64,000 nucleotides of DNA, taken from contig JBMNKF010000001.1 of the NCBI GenBank assembly GCA_050952065.1, forward strand, positions 369,686 to 433,685. Reading direction: 5' to 3'. The notes beneath the pieces were generated by a model that searched no databases, had not been told where the DNA came from, and saw only the letters and a program-made list of their open reading frames with translations. This stretch comes from JAXGZG01 sp050952065. Its GTDB lineage: Bacteria; Bacillota; Sulfobacillia; Fermentithermobacillales; Fermentithermobacillaceae. Position 1 is the stretch's first letter. Each line of letters begins with the position of its first letter. The position numbers were made by a program, and so were the translations under genes. Positions 1 to 8,220 of this stretch are shown here, piece after piece.

Positions 1-2
1 GC

Positions 3-212
3 CTGGAGGATGGTGTGCTCTCTGTGGATGTGGTGGATTTTGGAGTCGGCATACCTGATGTGGCCAAGGCCAAGGAACCGGGGTTTACTACCATAGACGA
101 GCACATGGGTTTGGGTTTTTCCTTCATCGAGTCGTTCATGGAAGAGGTCCGCGTCGAGTCGGAGGCGGGGCGGGGCACAAGAGTGTTCATGGTCAAGAGA
201 CGATGCCCGTAG
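3..212 (+). CDS. spoIIAB: Anti-sigma F factor SpoIIAB, C-terminal part
   Basis: Only the last 69 or so codons are present; the gene begins left of the window. The visible part has the GHKL-kinase pieces typical of SpoIIAB: a DFGVGI G1 box, a PGFTT segment followed by a GLGFSFIESFMEEV helix, then VESEAGRGT. The family binds and phosphorylates SpoIIAA and holds sigma F inactive until forespore formation. It overlaps the next gene, sigF, by 10 bp, the order expected of a spoIIA operon. The partial length is due to the window edge and is not damage. Confidence 0.93.
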   Translation: MEDGVLSVDVVDFGVGIPDVAKAKEPGFTTIDEHMGLGFSFIESFMEEVRVESEAGRGTRVFMVKRRCP

Positions 213-901
213 ATCGCTCTTTGTATCATAGGGTGAAGTGCGGTGACAAGGAGGCCCGAGAGGAAGTCTTTCATAGAAATACGGGTCTCATCTGGACCTG
301 TATCCGAAAGTACCTGGGCCTCTTGGAGAAGGACGACCTCTATCAGCTTGGCTGCATAGGACTTCTTAAGGCTATAGACGGTTTTGATCCCGATTACGGC
401 GTCCGGTTTTCCACATTTGCGGTGCCCCACATACTGGGAGAGATGCGCCGCTACCTTCGAGACAATACGGCCCTCAAGATTGAGAGAAGATGCAAAGAAC
501 TGGCGCTTCAATCACGAAGAGCCGCTTCAGAGATAAAGGCCGAGACCGGAGAAGAAGCCACCGTTCTGGAGATAGCAGAGCGCCTTGGCGTGGAATCGGA
601 TGCCGTCGTGGAGGCGTTGGACGCTACCGCCGCACCCGCTCACTTTGATGACGTGTCACCTCGGTGGGGGGAGCCTCGGGTGCAGGCAACTCCCGTCGAT
701 GGTCTCGAGAACTCTGATATCTTGGACTTGCGTTGCGCCGTGGAACGCTTGTGTTCTTTGGAAAGGGCCGTAGTGGAACGACGGTTCTTTCAGGGCAAGA
801 CACAGGCGGAAATAGCCGCTGAACTTAGCGTATCCCAGGCCCACGTGTCTAGGGTGGAGAAGAGGGCTCTCATCTCACTTCGCCAGATCTTGTCCACGTA
901 A
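203..901 (+). CDS. sigF: RNA polymerase sigma factor sigma-F
   Basis: A 232-residue sigma-70 family protein. Region 2 lies near residues 44-90, with DLYQLGCIGLLKAIDGFD and a YGVRFSTFA core-binding/-10 recognition stretch. Region 3 is near 110-140, and region 4 near 187-231 has a clear helix-turn-helix (TQAEIAAELSVSQAHVSRVE). Sigma F and sigma G are close paralogues. Position directly after spoIIAB and before spoVAC makes sigma F the better call. Translation starts at ATG inside the end of spoIIAB, implying coupling. In the family it drives early forespore transcription. Confidence 0.94.
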   Translation: MPVDRSLYHRVKCGDKEAREEVFHRNTGLIWTCIRKYLGLLEKDDLYQLGCIGLLKAIDGFDPDYGVRFSTFAVPHILGEMRRYLRDNTALKIERRCKELALQSRRAASEIKAETGEEATVLEIAERLGVESDAVVEALDATAAPAHFDDVSPRWGEPRVQATPVDGLENSDILDLRCAVERLCSLERAVVERRFFQGKTQAEIAAELSVSQAHVSRVEKRALISLRQILST

Positions 902-1028
902 CCTTGGAGCCTGACCACCCGTGGAATGTACCCCGAAACAACCTGAGACCAGGCGATTCTTGTCGTCGTTTTGGGAGATACTAAGAGTGTGGGGATCTGC
1001 CACAGAAGGAGATGTGAGATACCTCGAC

Positions 1029-1487
1029 ATGCCGAAAGCCAGCGTCAGAGAGACAGAAGCCTACAAGGCCTTGATCGCAAAGTACCATCCACCTCGCCCA
1101 ATACTGCGAAACGTGGTTTCTGCGTTTGGGGTGGGAGGGATGATCTGCGTGGTAGGCCAGATAATACTCGATCACTTGGTGGCAAGAGGGCTTCCTTTCG
1201 TACAGGCTTCTTCAGTGACGTCGTCGGCCATGGTCTTTTTAGGGGCGACTTTGACAGGGATCGGGGTGTACGACAGGATCAGCAGAATTGGCGGCATGGG
1301 TGCGGCATTGCCTATCACGGGATTCGCCAACTCTATCGTCTCACCGGCCATGGAATTCAAGCGTGAAGGTTTTGTTCTGGGAGTCTCGGCGCGGTTATTT
1401 CAGATAGCCGGTCCTGCTATAGTCTACGGCTCCATCTCCAGCGCCATCGTGAGCATCCTCAAGGTCTTTGTGTTCAGAGCAACATGA
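1029..1487 (+). CDS. spoVAC: Stage V sporulation protein AC
   Basis: Membrane protein of the SpoVA complex that moves dipicolinic acid into the forespore. Motifs matching the family are YHPPRPILRN near the N-terminus, GVYDRISRIGGMGAALPITGF in pieces, and EGFVLGVSARLF before a last hydrophobic helix. I chose ATG 1029 (152 aa) because the family starts just before the YHPPRP-type segment. The frame stays open up to a GTG at 921, and a GTG at 1014 sits right behind an AGAAGGAG site, so the start is not settled. It is followed by spoVAD with a 24-bp gap. Confidence 0.9.
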   Translation: MPKASVRETEAYKALIAKYHPPRPILRNVVSAFGVGGMICVVGQIILDHLVARGLPFVQASSVTSSAMVFLGATLTGIGVYDRISRIGGMGAALPITGFANSIVSPAMEFKREGFVLGVSARLFQIAGPAIVYGSISSAIVSILKVFVFRAT

Positions 1488-1511
1488 GTAAGAACTGGGG
1501 AGGACCTCACT

Positions 1512-2534
1512 TTGTTCTCTCGGCGCCAAGGTACATCCACTGTTGTCTTTGAGGAGATGCCCTTCATCCTTTCTGTGGGCTCAGTGGTTGGGCCCAGGGA
1601 GGGTATGGGTCCTCTTGGACCTCTTTTTGACCTGGTATACGACAATACTCTGGCCGGCGAAACCTCCTGGGAGAAGGGGGAATCCAGGATGCTCAGGCAG
1701 GCTCTGGAGTTGTCTTTGGCCAAGGCCCGTCTTACAGATACTGATATCGACTTCCTTTTGGCAGGTGACCTATTGAACCAGATAGTGTCGTCGACCTTCA
1801 TGGCCAGGAACCACCACATACCCTTCATCGGATTGTACGGGGCGTGCGCCACAATGGCTTTGGGGTTCTGCCTTGCGTCAATGCTAGTAGAAGGAGGGTT
1901 TGCCCGGCGGGCGGCGGTGGCTTCCTCAAGCCATCACGACACCGCTGAAAGGCAGTACCGGTACCCAGCAGAGTACGGGAGCCAGAGAGTCCCAACTAGC
2001 CAGTGGACGGTGACGGGCGCCGGCGCGGCCGTGGTGTCCCGCGAAGGGCCTGGCCCCAGGATCGAAGCCATCACTGTGGGGCGGGTTCAAGACCTGGGGA
2101 TCACGGATGCCAACGACATGGGATCGGCTATGGCCCCCGCATTCGCAGATACTGTGTGGAGGCACCTTTCTGATACGGCAAGACGACCAGAAGACTATGA
2201 TCTTATTCTGTCGGGTGATCTGGGTAGAGTTGGCAGTCAAGTGGCACGCCACCTCTTGCAGGGCAAGTCCATCGATCTGGTGGGAGTGCATCAAGATGCG
2301 GGGTTGTTAATCTATGGAGACGACCCCGACATCTGTTCGGGAGCGTCGGGTTGTGGTTGTTTTGCATCTGTCTTCGCGGCCAAGACGTGGCCGGAACTTG
2401 TGAGCGGCAAGATCAAGCGGGTTCTGGCGGTTGCCACGGGTGCTCTCCATAGCCCCACAACCTGTCAACAGGGCGAGTCTATACCTTCAGTTGCCCACGC
2501 TGTGTCCATCGTCGGAAACGTCAACGGGAAGTAG
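1512..2534 (+). CDS. spoVAD: Stage V sporulation protein AD
   Basis: A 340-residue thiolase-fold protein of the SpoVA dipicolinate channel. Family features include VGPREGMGPLGPLFD near residue 26, IGLYGACATMALG at the position of the thiolase nucleophile loop, and the HHDTAERQYRYP stretch. It probably starts at TTG 1512, seven bases after a GGGGAGGA ribosome site. Its stop codon is immediately followed by the GTG of spoVAE. Known family members bind DPA directly; expression from the forespore (sigma G) is inferred from homologues, not from a promoter seen here. Confidence 0.93.
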   Translation: MFSRRQGTSTVVFEEMPFILSVGSVVGPREGMGPLGPLFDLVYDNTLAGETSWEKGESRMLRQALELSLAKARLTDTDIDFLLAGDLLNQIVSSTFMARNHHIPFIGLYGACATMALGFCLASMLVEGGFARRAAVASSSHHDTAERQYRYPAEYGSQRVPTSQWTVTGAGAAVVSREGPGPRIEAITVGRVQDLGITDANDMGSAMAPAFADTVWRHLSDTARRPEDYDLILSGDLGRVGSQVARHLLQGKSIDLVGVHQDAGLLIYGDDPDICSGASGCGCFASVFAAKTWPELVSGKIKRVLAVATGALHSPTTCQQGESIPSVAHAVSIVGNVNGK

Positions 2535-2894
2535 GTGACTCTGGTGACTTTGGTCTGGGCGTTTGTTGTGGGAGGAACGTTGTGTGCCATAGCTCAGGTG
2601 TTTCTCGATAGCACCAAGGCTAACCCGGCTCTGGTGATGGTCTCGTCGGTGAGCGTGGGAGCCATTCTGTCAGGGCTGGGCTTGTATGGGCCTCTGATCA
2701 AGCTGGGCGGAGCAGGCGCCACCATACCTCTACTAGGCTTTGGTCACACTCTGGTCACCGGGATGGTGGAGGATGCCCAGAGGGTGGGGCTATTCGGGAT
2801 TCTCACGGGGGGATTTCGCGCCGCTTCGTCGGCCCTCATGGCAGCCATAGTTTTCGGGCATATCATGGCGGTGCTGTTCAACCCCAAGGGGTAG
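2535..2894 (+). CDS. spoVAE: Stage V sporulation protein AE
   Basis: A 119-residue, largely hydrophobic protein with three to four membrane segments and the SpoVAC/SpoVAE signature GLYGPLIKLGGAGATIPLLG followed by FGHTLVTGM. It begins with GTG directly after the spoVAD stop codon, so it is probably translationally coupled. The length fits SpoVAEb, the membrane part of the DPA channel. It is the last gene of the operon visible here; about 65 bp separate it from the htrA-like gene. Confidence 0.9.
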   Translation: MTLVTLVWAFVVGGTLCAIAQVFLDSTKANPALVMVSSVSVGAILSGLGLYGPLIKLGGAGATIPLLGFGHTLVTGMVEDAQRVGLFGILTGGFRAASSALMAAIVFGHIMAVLFNPKG

Positions 2895-2960
2895 AGGACA
2901 AATCTGTCTGTGATCGTGTAGACTAATCGTGTCGCAAAGAGAAACCGGAGTGAAAGGCCC

Positions 2961-4166
2961 ATGTTGAAGTCGGGTCCCACAAGAAAGACAGAGACAATAC
3001 TACTTCTTCTTGCTGTAGCCGGCATTGTTCTTGGCGGATTGCTTACGGTCAAGGACACTCGCATCGGGGGCGTTACTTTTCGTCCGTGGAGTTCTGTCAT
3101 CCCCCCGGTGACTCACCTTCAAGAGGACGACTGGCGGATTCAAGATGAGTTGAACACCATCAACGTGTTTGAAGTGGCCAAACACGGCGTCGTTATGGTC
3201 TCAACCGAGCGTCTGGGTCCCGGAGGATCTGGCATAGCGACAAGAGGTAACGGATCCGGATTCTTCATAAACGACGAGGGTTACCTAGTTACCAACCACC
3301 ACGTCGTTGACGGGTGTGACACCATTACGGTCCACACCTATCGAGGCTATCCGTACCCTGCCACCATCGTGGGGACCGACCGTCTAACAGACTTGGCCTT
3401 GCTCAAAGTCACTATACCAAAATACGAAATAACGGCTCTTCCCTTCGCCGACTACAGTCTGGTTAGGGTTGGGCAAAAGGCCATCGTAGTAGGGAGTCCT
3501 CTTGCCACCGGTTCCAGTCTTGGGCTAGACCGTTCTCCCACCGTGACTACGGGCATCATCAGCGCCATTGACAGATCACTTCCGGTCCAGAGTCTCACTA
3601 GGCCCGGGGTCAACGACTATACCATAGAGAATCTAATTCAAACCGACGCGGCAGTAAACCCAGGTAATAGCGGTGGGCCGCTCTTGAATTCGTCGGGAGA
3701 AATCGTAGGGGTTGTGACTGCTATCATAGACTCGGCCACAGGCATAGGCTTCGCCATCCCTTCAAACGTAGTTCAAGAGGTTATTCCCGAGATCATGAGG
3801 AATGGTGAAGTCAAGAGAGCCTTCATGGGCGTGGCTTATCAACCGCTTGACGAGATCGCTAAAGCGATAGGAGAAGCCTTTGAGGAATTGGGACTACCCA
3901 CCAGGGAAGGTGCTTTGATCACCGATGTTGACCCGGGAGGGCCTGCTGACAAGGCGGGGCTTGTGGGGGGCAGTCGCAAAGTGACGGTCCGCGGGCAAGA
4001 CGTAATGCTGGGCGGAGACATTATCATAGCTATAGACGAAACTAAGATACAGGGCTCGAACCTGACCAGAGAAATCCTCAAGTACAAGCCAGGCGACGAA
4101 GTGCAGATAGAGGTGCTTCGCGAGGGCAGGAAGCTACAGATGACCCTTGTGCTGGGTTCCAGGTAG
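2961..4166 (+). CDS. Membrane-anchored HtrA/DegP-like serine protease
   Basis: A 401-residue S1C family protease. An N-terminal membrane anchor covers residues 12-30. The trypsin-like domain has the catalytic triad His114 (TNHHVVDG), Asp145 (TDLALLKV) and Ser237 (NPGNSGGP). One PDZ domain fills about residues 290-395. A single anchor plus single PDZ resembles bacterial DegS/HtrA envelope proteases that handle misfolded proteins or start regulated proteolysis. The next gene is an S2P-type intramembrane protease, which raises the possibility of a site-1/site-2 pair; that is inference. Confidence 0.92.
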   Translation: MLKSGPTRKTETILLLLAVAGIVLGGLLTVKDTRIGGVTFRPWSSVIPPVTHLQEDDWRIQDELNTINVFEVAKHGVVMVSTERLGPGGSGIATRGNGSGFFINDEGYLVTNHHVVDGCDTITVHTYRGYPYPATIVGTDRLTDLALLKVTIPKYEITALPFADYSLVRVGQKAIVVGSPLATGSSLGLDRSPTVTTGIISAIDRSLPVQSLTRPGVNDYTIENLIQTDAAVNPGNSGGPLLNSSGEIVGVVTAIIDSATGIGFAIPSNVVQEVIPEIMRNGEVKRAFMGVAYQPLDEIAKAIGEAFEELGLPTREGALITDVDPGGPADKAGLVGGSRKVTVRGQDVMLGGDIIIAIDETKIQGSNLTREILKYKPGDEVQIEVLREGRKLQMTLVLGSR

Positions 4167-4187
4167 AATTGCGGGGGAGGCAAAACC

Positions 4188-4832
4188 GTGCCCGACAAGT
4201 TGCAGTTGATTCTAAGGATACCCGGGATTCTTCTGGCCATAAGCGTACACGAGTACGCTCACGCCAGAGCTGCCTACACCTTGGGCGACGATACGGCTAT
4301 GTTAGAGGGCCGGATGACTATCGATCCATGGGCTCACATCGACCCCATGGGGGCTTTGATGCTGTTTGTGTTCGGGTTCGGATGGGCGCGGCCGGTCAGG
4401 GTGGATGTCTTCAGGCTCAGAAGGCCCCTTAAGGACATGGCCCTTATCGCTTTCGCGGGACCTCTTTCTAACTTCATCGTGGCTTTCCTTCTGGAAATAG
4501 CAACCATACTTCTGTTTACTCGCATAAGTTTCACCGGGACTTCTTGGAGATACCTTCCCATGGTTTTGGAACAAGCCGCGTGGATCAATGCAGGGTTGGC
4601 TGTGTTCAACTTGATTCCTATCCCGCCTCTTGATGGGTCAAAGGTTCTGCAGGCCTTCTTGCCTTACAGGTTCTATAACATTTGGGACTTCATGGAGAGG
4701 TACGGTTTCATCTTTCTGGTGGTGCTCTTGACAATGGGCTTCTTGCGACTTCCCATGCAGATCGTTGTCACCAGGTTCATGCAGTTTGTGCAGATAATAG
4801 GGGTTAGGCTGTCCCTTTTCGTTTTCCCGTAG
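4188..4832 (+). CDS. Site-2 protease family (M50) membrane metalloprotease
   Basis: A 214-residue membrane protein with a zinc-binding HEYAH motif at residues 21-25 and a second ligand motif NLIPIPPLDG at 141-150 (Asp149). Multiple hydrophobic segments surround both. There is no PDZ domain, so it belongs to the short YwhC/rhizobial-type S2P group rather than RseP. It starts at GTG 4188 behind a GGGGGAGG ribosome site, 21 bp after htrA and 4 bp before scpA. Substrate unknown. Confidence 0.88.
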   Translation: MPDKLQLILRIPGILLAISVHEYAHARAAYTLGDDTAMLEGRMTIDPWAHIDPMGALMLFVFGFGWARPVRVDVFRLRRPLKDMALIAFAGPLSNFIVAFLLEIATILLFTRISFTGTSWRYLPMVLEQAAWINAGLAVFNLIPIPPLDGSKVLQAFLPYRFYNIWDFMERYGFIFLVVLLTMGFLRLPMQIVVTRFMQFVQIIGVRLSLFVFP

Positions 4833-4836
4833 TGCC

Positions 4837-5514
4837 ATGAGGATGCTTCATCTATCGTCACTCATAAGGCGGTTTCGTGTTGAGGTAGAGAGCGGCCAAG
4901 TCCCCCTTGAGACTTCCGCCAAGACCCTGTCATACGCTTCTGAACTAGTTGCGTTCAAGCTTAAGTGCCTGCTTCCCAGCGCACGGGACGCGGCGTTGGA
5001 CGACGAGGTGCAAGAGTATGGCGTTGATGAGACTGCGACCACGCTAATCCCGGTTATGGAGCCTTGGGAATTGAGTCAGGCGGTTAGGTGGATGACACGG
5101 GCCTTTTCGGTTTCGGACAAGATGCTCTCCAGAGGTGCCACAATGCTCGCTGGGGCTAGTCCTGAGGCCATTGTGGTGAGTCTAGACGCAGCCGAGCTGG
5201 TGGCGGCCATGGGACCTATGCTTGCCCGTTCCCGTCGCAGTAGCGTCACACTCGCCGTACCCAGGTTTTCTTTCTTGTCGCATCTTAGAAGCTTTTGGTC
5301 TGAAATACGGCGCCTCACGCGTCAGGGCGTTGTACTAAGGTTCTCTCGTTTCTTGGGCAAGAGCAAATCCGAAGCTGTGCTCAACTTCCTGGCCTTCCTG
5401 GAACTAGTCAGAAGGCGCAGGGTGTTCGCCCGTCAAATAGACTCTCTTGGGGATATTGTTTTCTCCACGGCAAAGGAGAAAGTGATCGAGTATGAAGAGG
5501 TGCAGGACTGGTGA
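4837..5514 (+). CDS. scpA: Segregation and condensation protein ScpA
   Basis: The kleisin subunit that bridges SMC heads. This copy is divergent but keeps YASELVAFKLKCLLP, the family's N-terminal SMC-neck helix, and a C-terminal winged-helix region with KSKSEAVLNFLAFLELVRR and FARQIDSLGDI. Its 225 residues are a little short for ScpA. The following gene is scpB, overlapping by 4 bp (GTGA), which strongly supports the call. Confidence 0.85.
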   Translation: MRMLHLSSLIRRFRVEVESGQVPLETSAKTLSYASELVAFKLKCLLPSARDAALDDEVQEYGVDETATTLIPVMEPWELSQAVRWMTRAFSVSDKMLSRGATMLAGASPEAIVVSLDAAELVAAMGPMLARSRRSSVTLAVPRFSFLSHLRSFWSEIRRLTRQGVVLRFSRFLGKSKSEAVLNFLAFLELVRRRRVFARQIDSLGDIVFSTAKEKVIEYEEVQDW

Positions 5515-6077
5515 AGATCGATACTCCCGTTCTCATTGAGGCAGTATTGTTCGCCGCAGACGAGCCCGTGCCGCTCAACGCTTTGGCTGAGGGGCTAGAG
5601 TTGGGCGAGCTGGAGGTTTCTGCCGCCATAGCGACTCTGGAAAAGACGTACAAAGGACGTGGCATAGTCTTGCAGCGTGTGGCCGGTGGTTTCATGATCA
5701 GGACGCGCCCTGAGTGTTGGTTCGCGGTGGAGAGAGTTCTCTCCAAGAGAGTCCCCGTGGCCCTTTCCAAAGGGGCTCTGGAGACTTTGGCCGTAATCGC
5801 TTACCACCAACCGGTCACTCGTCAAGATATTGAGGCTGTCAGGGGTGTTAACCCAGAATCAAGCATCGAGACGCTTTTGGAGAAAGGACTCATTAAGGAA
5901 GCCGGCCGCAAGAAGACTCTCGGTCGGCCTAAACTGTATGTTACTACCGATGAATTCATGAAGAAAGCTTCCTTGAATTCCCTTTCTGACCTTCCGCCTA
6001 TCGCTCCTCCCAGAAGAGGCATGTCCAATACTCCAAAGGGACAAGAACTCCCCATGGACGACGATCGCCGAGGCTAG
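5511..6077 (+). CDS. scpB: Segregation and condensation protein ScpB
   Basis: A 188-residue protein with two winged-helix domains. Diagnostic pieces are LIEAVLFAADEPVPL at the N-terminus, SKGALETLAVIAYHQPVTR near residue 87, IEAVRGVNPESSIETL, and GRKKTLGRPKLYVTTDEF. It partners ScpA and SMC in chromosome compaction and segregation. GTG start overlaps the scpA stop codon by 4 bp, so the two are co-translated. The last 30 residues are a disordered-looking tail. Confidence 0.95.
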   Translation: MKIDTPVLIEAVLFAADEPVPLNALAEGLELGELEVSAAIATLEKTYKGRGIVLQRVAGGFMIRTRPECWFAVERVLSKRVPVALSKGALETLAVIAYHQPVTRQDIEAVRGVNPESSIETLLEKGLIKEAGRKKTLGRPKLYVTTDEFMKKASLNSLSDLPPIAPPRRGMSNTPKGQELPMDDDRRG

Positions 6078-6157
6078 AGCCGTTTATCAGGGGCTCTGCC
6101 GTGACATCCTACCTCATGAAGGTATTATGCAAGCATTTCCGGCGGCAGGGGGCGGGC

Positions 6158-6826
6158 ATGGAAACAGTAGTCTTGGGTATCTTTGGGCTTTTTCTGGTAT
6201 TGGCCGTTGCCTTTCTGGCAGTGCCTCTCAAGACTCGAGTCATGCTCAGGGTGACTCTGGATCGGGTTGACGTGAAGATTTCCATCAAACCACCCATACT
6301 ATCGTGGTTTTTGCCTTTGCCGGTGCCTGGCCTGAAAGGGAGTCGAGCGGCCCGCCAAAATGCCGGATCTTCATCGACTTCTGGAGTAGCCCTGCCGACC
6401 CGGGAAGTCTCAAAGACCCGAGAAGCCCAAGAGACCCGCCAAGCCTCAGAGCGTCGCAGTGGGAAACCCGTCGGCCTTGTACAGAGAGTCAGATCTTTCA
6501 TCCTGGAATTTCGGACTCTAGTTCCCCATCTGCGCAAGGCCCTGGTGAAGGCGGCCAGGGCGGTGTCTGTGGAGAGACTTAAGGTCGTGGGCAAGATCGG
6601 TACAGGTGATGCCTACTACACCGCCCTCATGGTCGGTAGTCTCAATTCTTTCATTGGCGTCACCCTATCCATCGTTCGTCGGATGGGAGTGCGGTTCCTG
6701 AAACGGCCTCAAGTCCGGTTTGGACCGGTCTATCAGGAAGTTGACGTAGATCTTGACGTTGACATAATTCTAGCCGCATCGCTGTGGGACTTATTGAAAC
6801 TGGGATGGTCCCTCAGAACGATTTAG
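6158..6826 (+). CDS. DUF2953 domain membrane-associated protein
   Basis: One N-terminal membrane helix (VVLGIFGLFLVLAVAFLAVP), a long linker rich in Arg/Glu/Thr, and a C-terminal part with GTGDAYYTALMVGSLNSF and QVRFGPVYQEVDVDLDVDI that fits DUF2953. The frame opens earlier at GTG 6101, but ATG 6158 follows a GGGGG site and gives the short N-terminus normal for the family. It stands before a ytfJ/gerW-type gene, a pairing common in spore formers. Molecular function unknown. Confidence 0.72.
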   Translation: METVVLGIFGLFLVLAVAFLAVPLKTRVMLRVTLDRVDVKISIKPPILSWFLPLPVPGLKGSRAARQNAGSSSTSGVALPTREVSKTREAQETRQASERRSGKPVGLVQRVRSFILEFRTLVPHLRKALVKAARAVSVERLKVVGKIGTGDAYYTALMVGSLNSFIGVTLSIVRRMGVRFLKRPQVRFGPVYQEVDVDLDVDIILAASLWDLLKLGWSLRTI

Positions 6827-6911
6827 ACCAAGAAAGCCGCAGATCCGCGAGAAACGGTGGAATACTAAATGGCAGAGCAGATGCCTCTAGCCTGGAAATG
6901 GAGGAGAGGTC

Positions 6912-7340
6912 ATGTCGGGACATCCTATCGAGAGTCTCATGAGAACCACTATGGAGAGTCTCAAGTCCATGGTTGATGTCAACACGGTAGTTGGCGAACC
7001 GGTTGAGACCAAAGAGGGTGTGGTCATAATCCCGGTATCCAAGGTTTCGTTTGGTTTCGTGTCCGGCGGCGGAGATGAGGCGCCAACGGATAACCAAGAT
7101 AGTCAATTCTCACAGATCCCTTTCACCGGCGGTACGGGAGCCGGAGTGAGCGTGGCGCCGGTGGGTTTCCTGGTAGTGGGCTCCCGGAAAGTCCGGTTCC
7201 TACCTGTAACCTCCAGGGCAATTTACGACCGAATTCTGGATGAAGCTCCTGACCTCTTGGAGAAGCTCTCTGACGTCATTAGGGATCGCCGCAATCGCTC
7301 GGAACACGATGTCGAGCCAAGACACGGCGCATTCCATTAA
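6912..7340 (+). CDS. ytfJ: Spore protein of the YtfJ/GerW family
   Basis: A 142-residue protein with ESLMRTTMESLKSMVDVNTV at the start, GVVIIPVSKVSFGFVSGGG, and a GTGAGVSVAPVGFLVV stretch, all typical of GerW/YtfJ. The family is forespore-made and in Bacillus is linked to spore-cortex lytic enzyme function during germination. A GGAGAGGTC ribosome site precedes the ATG. It sits between the DUF2953 gene and ku and is 18 bp from ku, so the repair genes may share its transcript. Confidence 0.9.
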   Translation: MSGHPIESLMRTTMESLKSMVDVNTVVGEPVETKEGVVIIPVSKVSFGFVSGGGDEAPTDNQDSQFSQIPFTGGTGAGVSVAPVGFLVVGSRKVRFLPVTSRAIYDRILDEAPDLLEKLSDVIRDRRNRSEHDVEPRHGAFH

Positions 7341-7358
7341 GGTGCTCGGTGATATGCT

Positions 7359-8207
7359 ATGAGACCTATCTGGAGCGGCACTCTTGCTTTTGGGCTAGTG
7401 GTGATACCTGTTAAGGTTTACGCTGCGACGGAGCGCAAGTCACCCAGCTTTAACTTGCTCCATGAGGCGTGCCATACGCCCATAAGGTATGTCAAGTGGT
7501 GTCCCGGGTGCCAAAAAGAGGTTGCCAATAACGAAATCGTCCGCGCTTTCCAGTACCAACGAGGCGAATACGTGACCTTGTCAGACGACGAATTGGAATC
7601 TATACCCGGGCCATCATCGCACACAATCGAGATACTAGATTTTGTCAACCTCTCCGAAGTGGATCCGATCTATTTCGAGAAGAGCTATTTTCTGGAACCG
7701 AGAGAAGGGGCGGAAAAGGCGTACTCGCTGCTTGTTTCGTGTATGGGCGAGGAAGCCAAAGTGGCTGTGGCCAAGGTAGCTATAAGATCAAAAGAGACCT
7801 TGGCGCTGGTGAGAGGATACGCCAATCGCTTCATAATGCTGGAGACCATGTTCTGGGCCGATGAAGTCAGAGATGGCGCCGAATTGGCCATTCCTAGTGG
7901 AGCGGAACTGGATGAGAGGGAAAAGGCCATGGCCCGGACATTGATAGAGACACTGTCCAGCGAGTTCGAACCTGCCAAGTATGAGAACAAGCAGCGTCAG
8001 GCTCTCTCTGAGATTATTCAGAAAAAGATACAGGGCAAAGAAGTCGTCCGAGAACCGGAAAAGACAGGTGTCCAGGTTATCGACCTCATGGAGGCTCTTA
8101 GGCAAAGCGTCGAGGAAGCCCGCACCGGAAGACCCAACGCACGTGCCCCTAAGTCCCGGTCGGGTAGTAAGAAGGCAGCCGGTCAAGACGCCACAACGCT
8201 TGGGTGA
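7359..8207 (+). CDS. ku: Non-homologous end joining protein Ku
   Basis: A 282-residue bacterial Ku. It begins MRPIWSGTLAFGLVVIPVKVY, split here as MRPIWSGTLAFG and LVVIPVKVYAAT, and contains RYVKWCPGC, DFVNLSEVDPIYFEKSYFLEP in parts, and the bridge-region SKETLALVRGYANRFIMLETM in parts. The C-terminal 40 residues are basic (RTGRPNARAPKSRSGSKK), as in many Ku proteins that bind DNA ends and recruit LigD. It lies between ytfJ and the ligase gene. Confidence 0.96.
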   Translation: MRPIWSGTLAFGLVVIPVKVYAATERKSPSFNLLHEACHTPIRYVKWCPGCQKEVANNEIVRAFQYQRGEYVTLSDDELESIPGPSSHTIEILDFVNLSEVDPIYFEKSYFLEPREGAEKAYSLLVSCMGEEAKVAVAKVAIRSKETLALVRGYANRFIMLETMFWADEVRDGAELAIPSGAELDEREKAMARTLIETLSSEFEPAKYENKQRQALSEIIQKKIQGKEVVREPEKTGVQVIDLMEALRQSVEEARTGRPNARAPKSRSGSKKAAGQDATTLG

Positions 8208-8220
8208 TGGGTTTGGTCAG

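Noticed and set aside
7981..8220. Upstream extension of the ligase frame into ku
   Set aside because: No ligase similarity before 8221, and the basic peptide is a shadow of ku.
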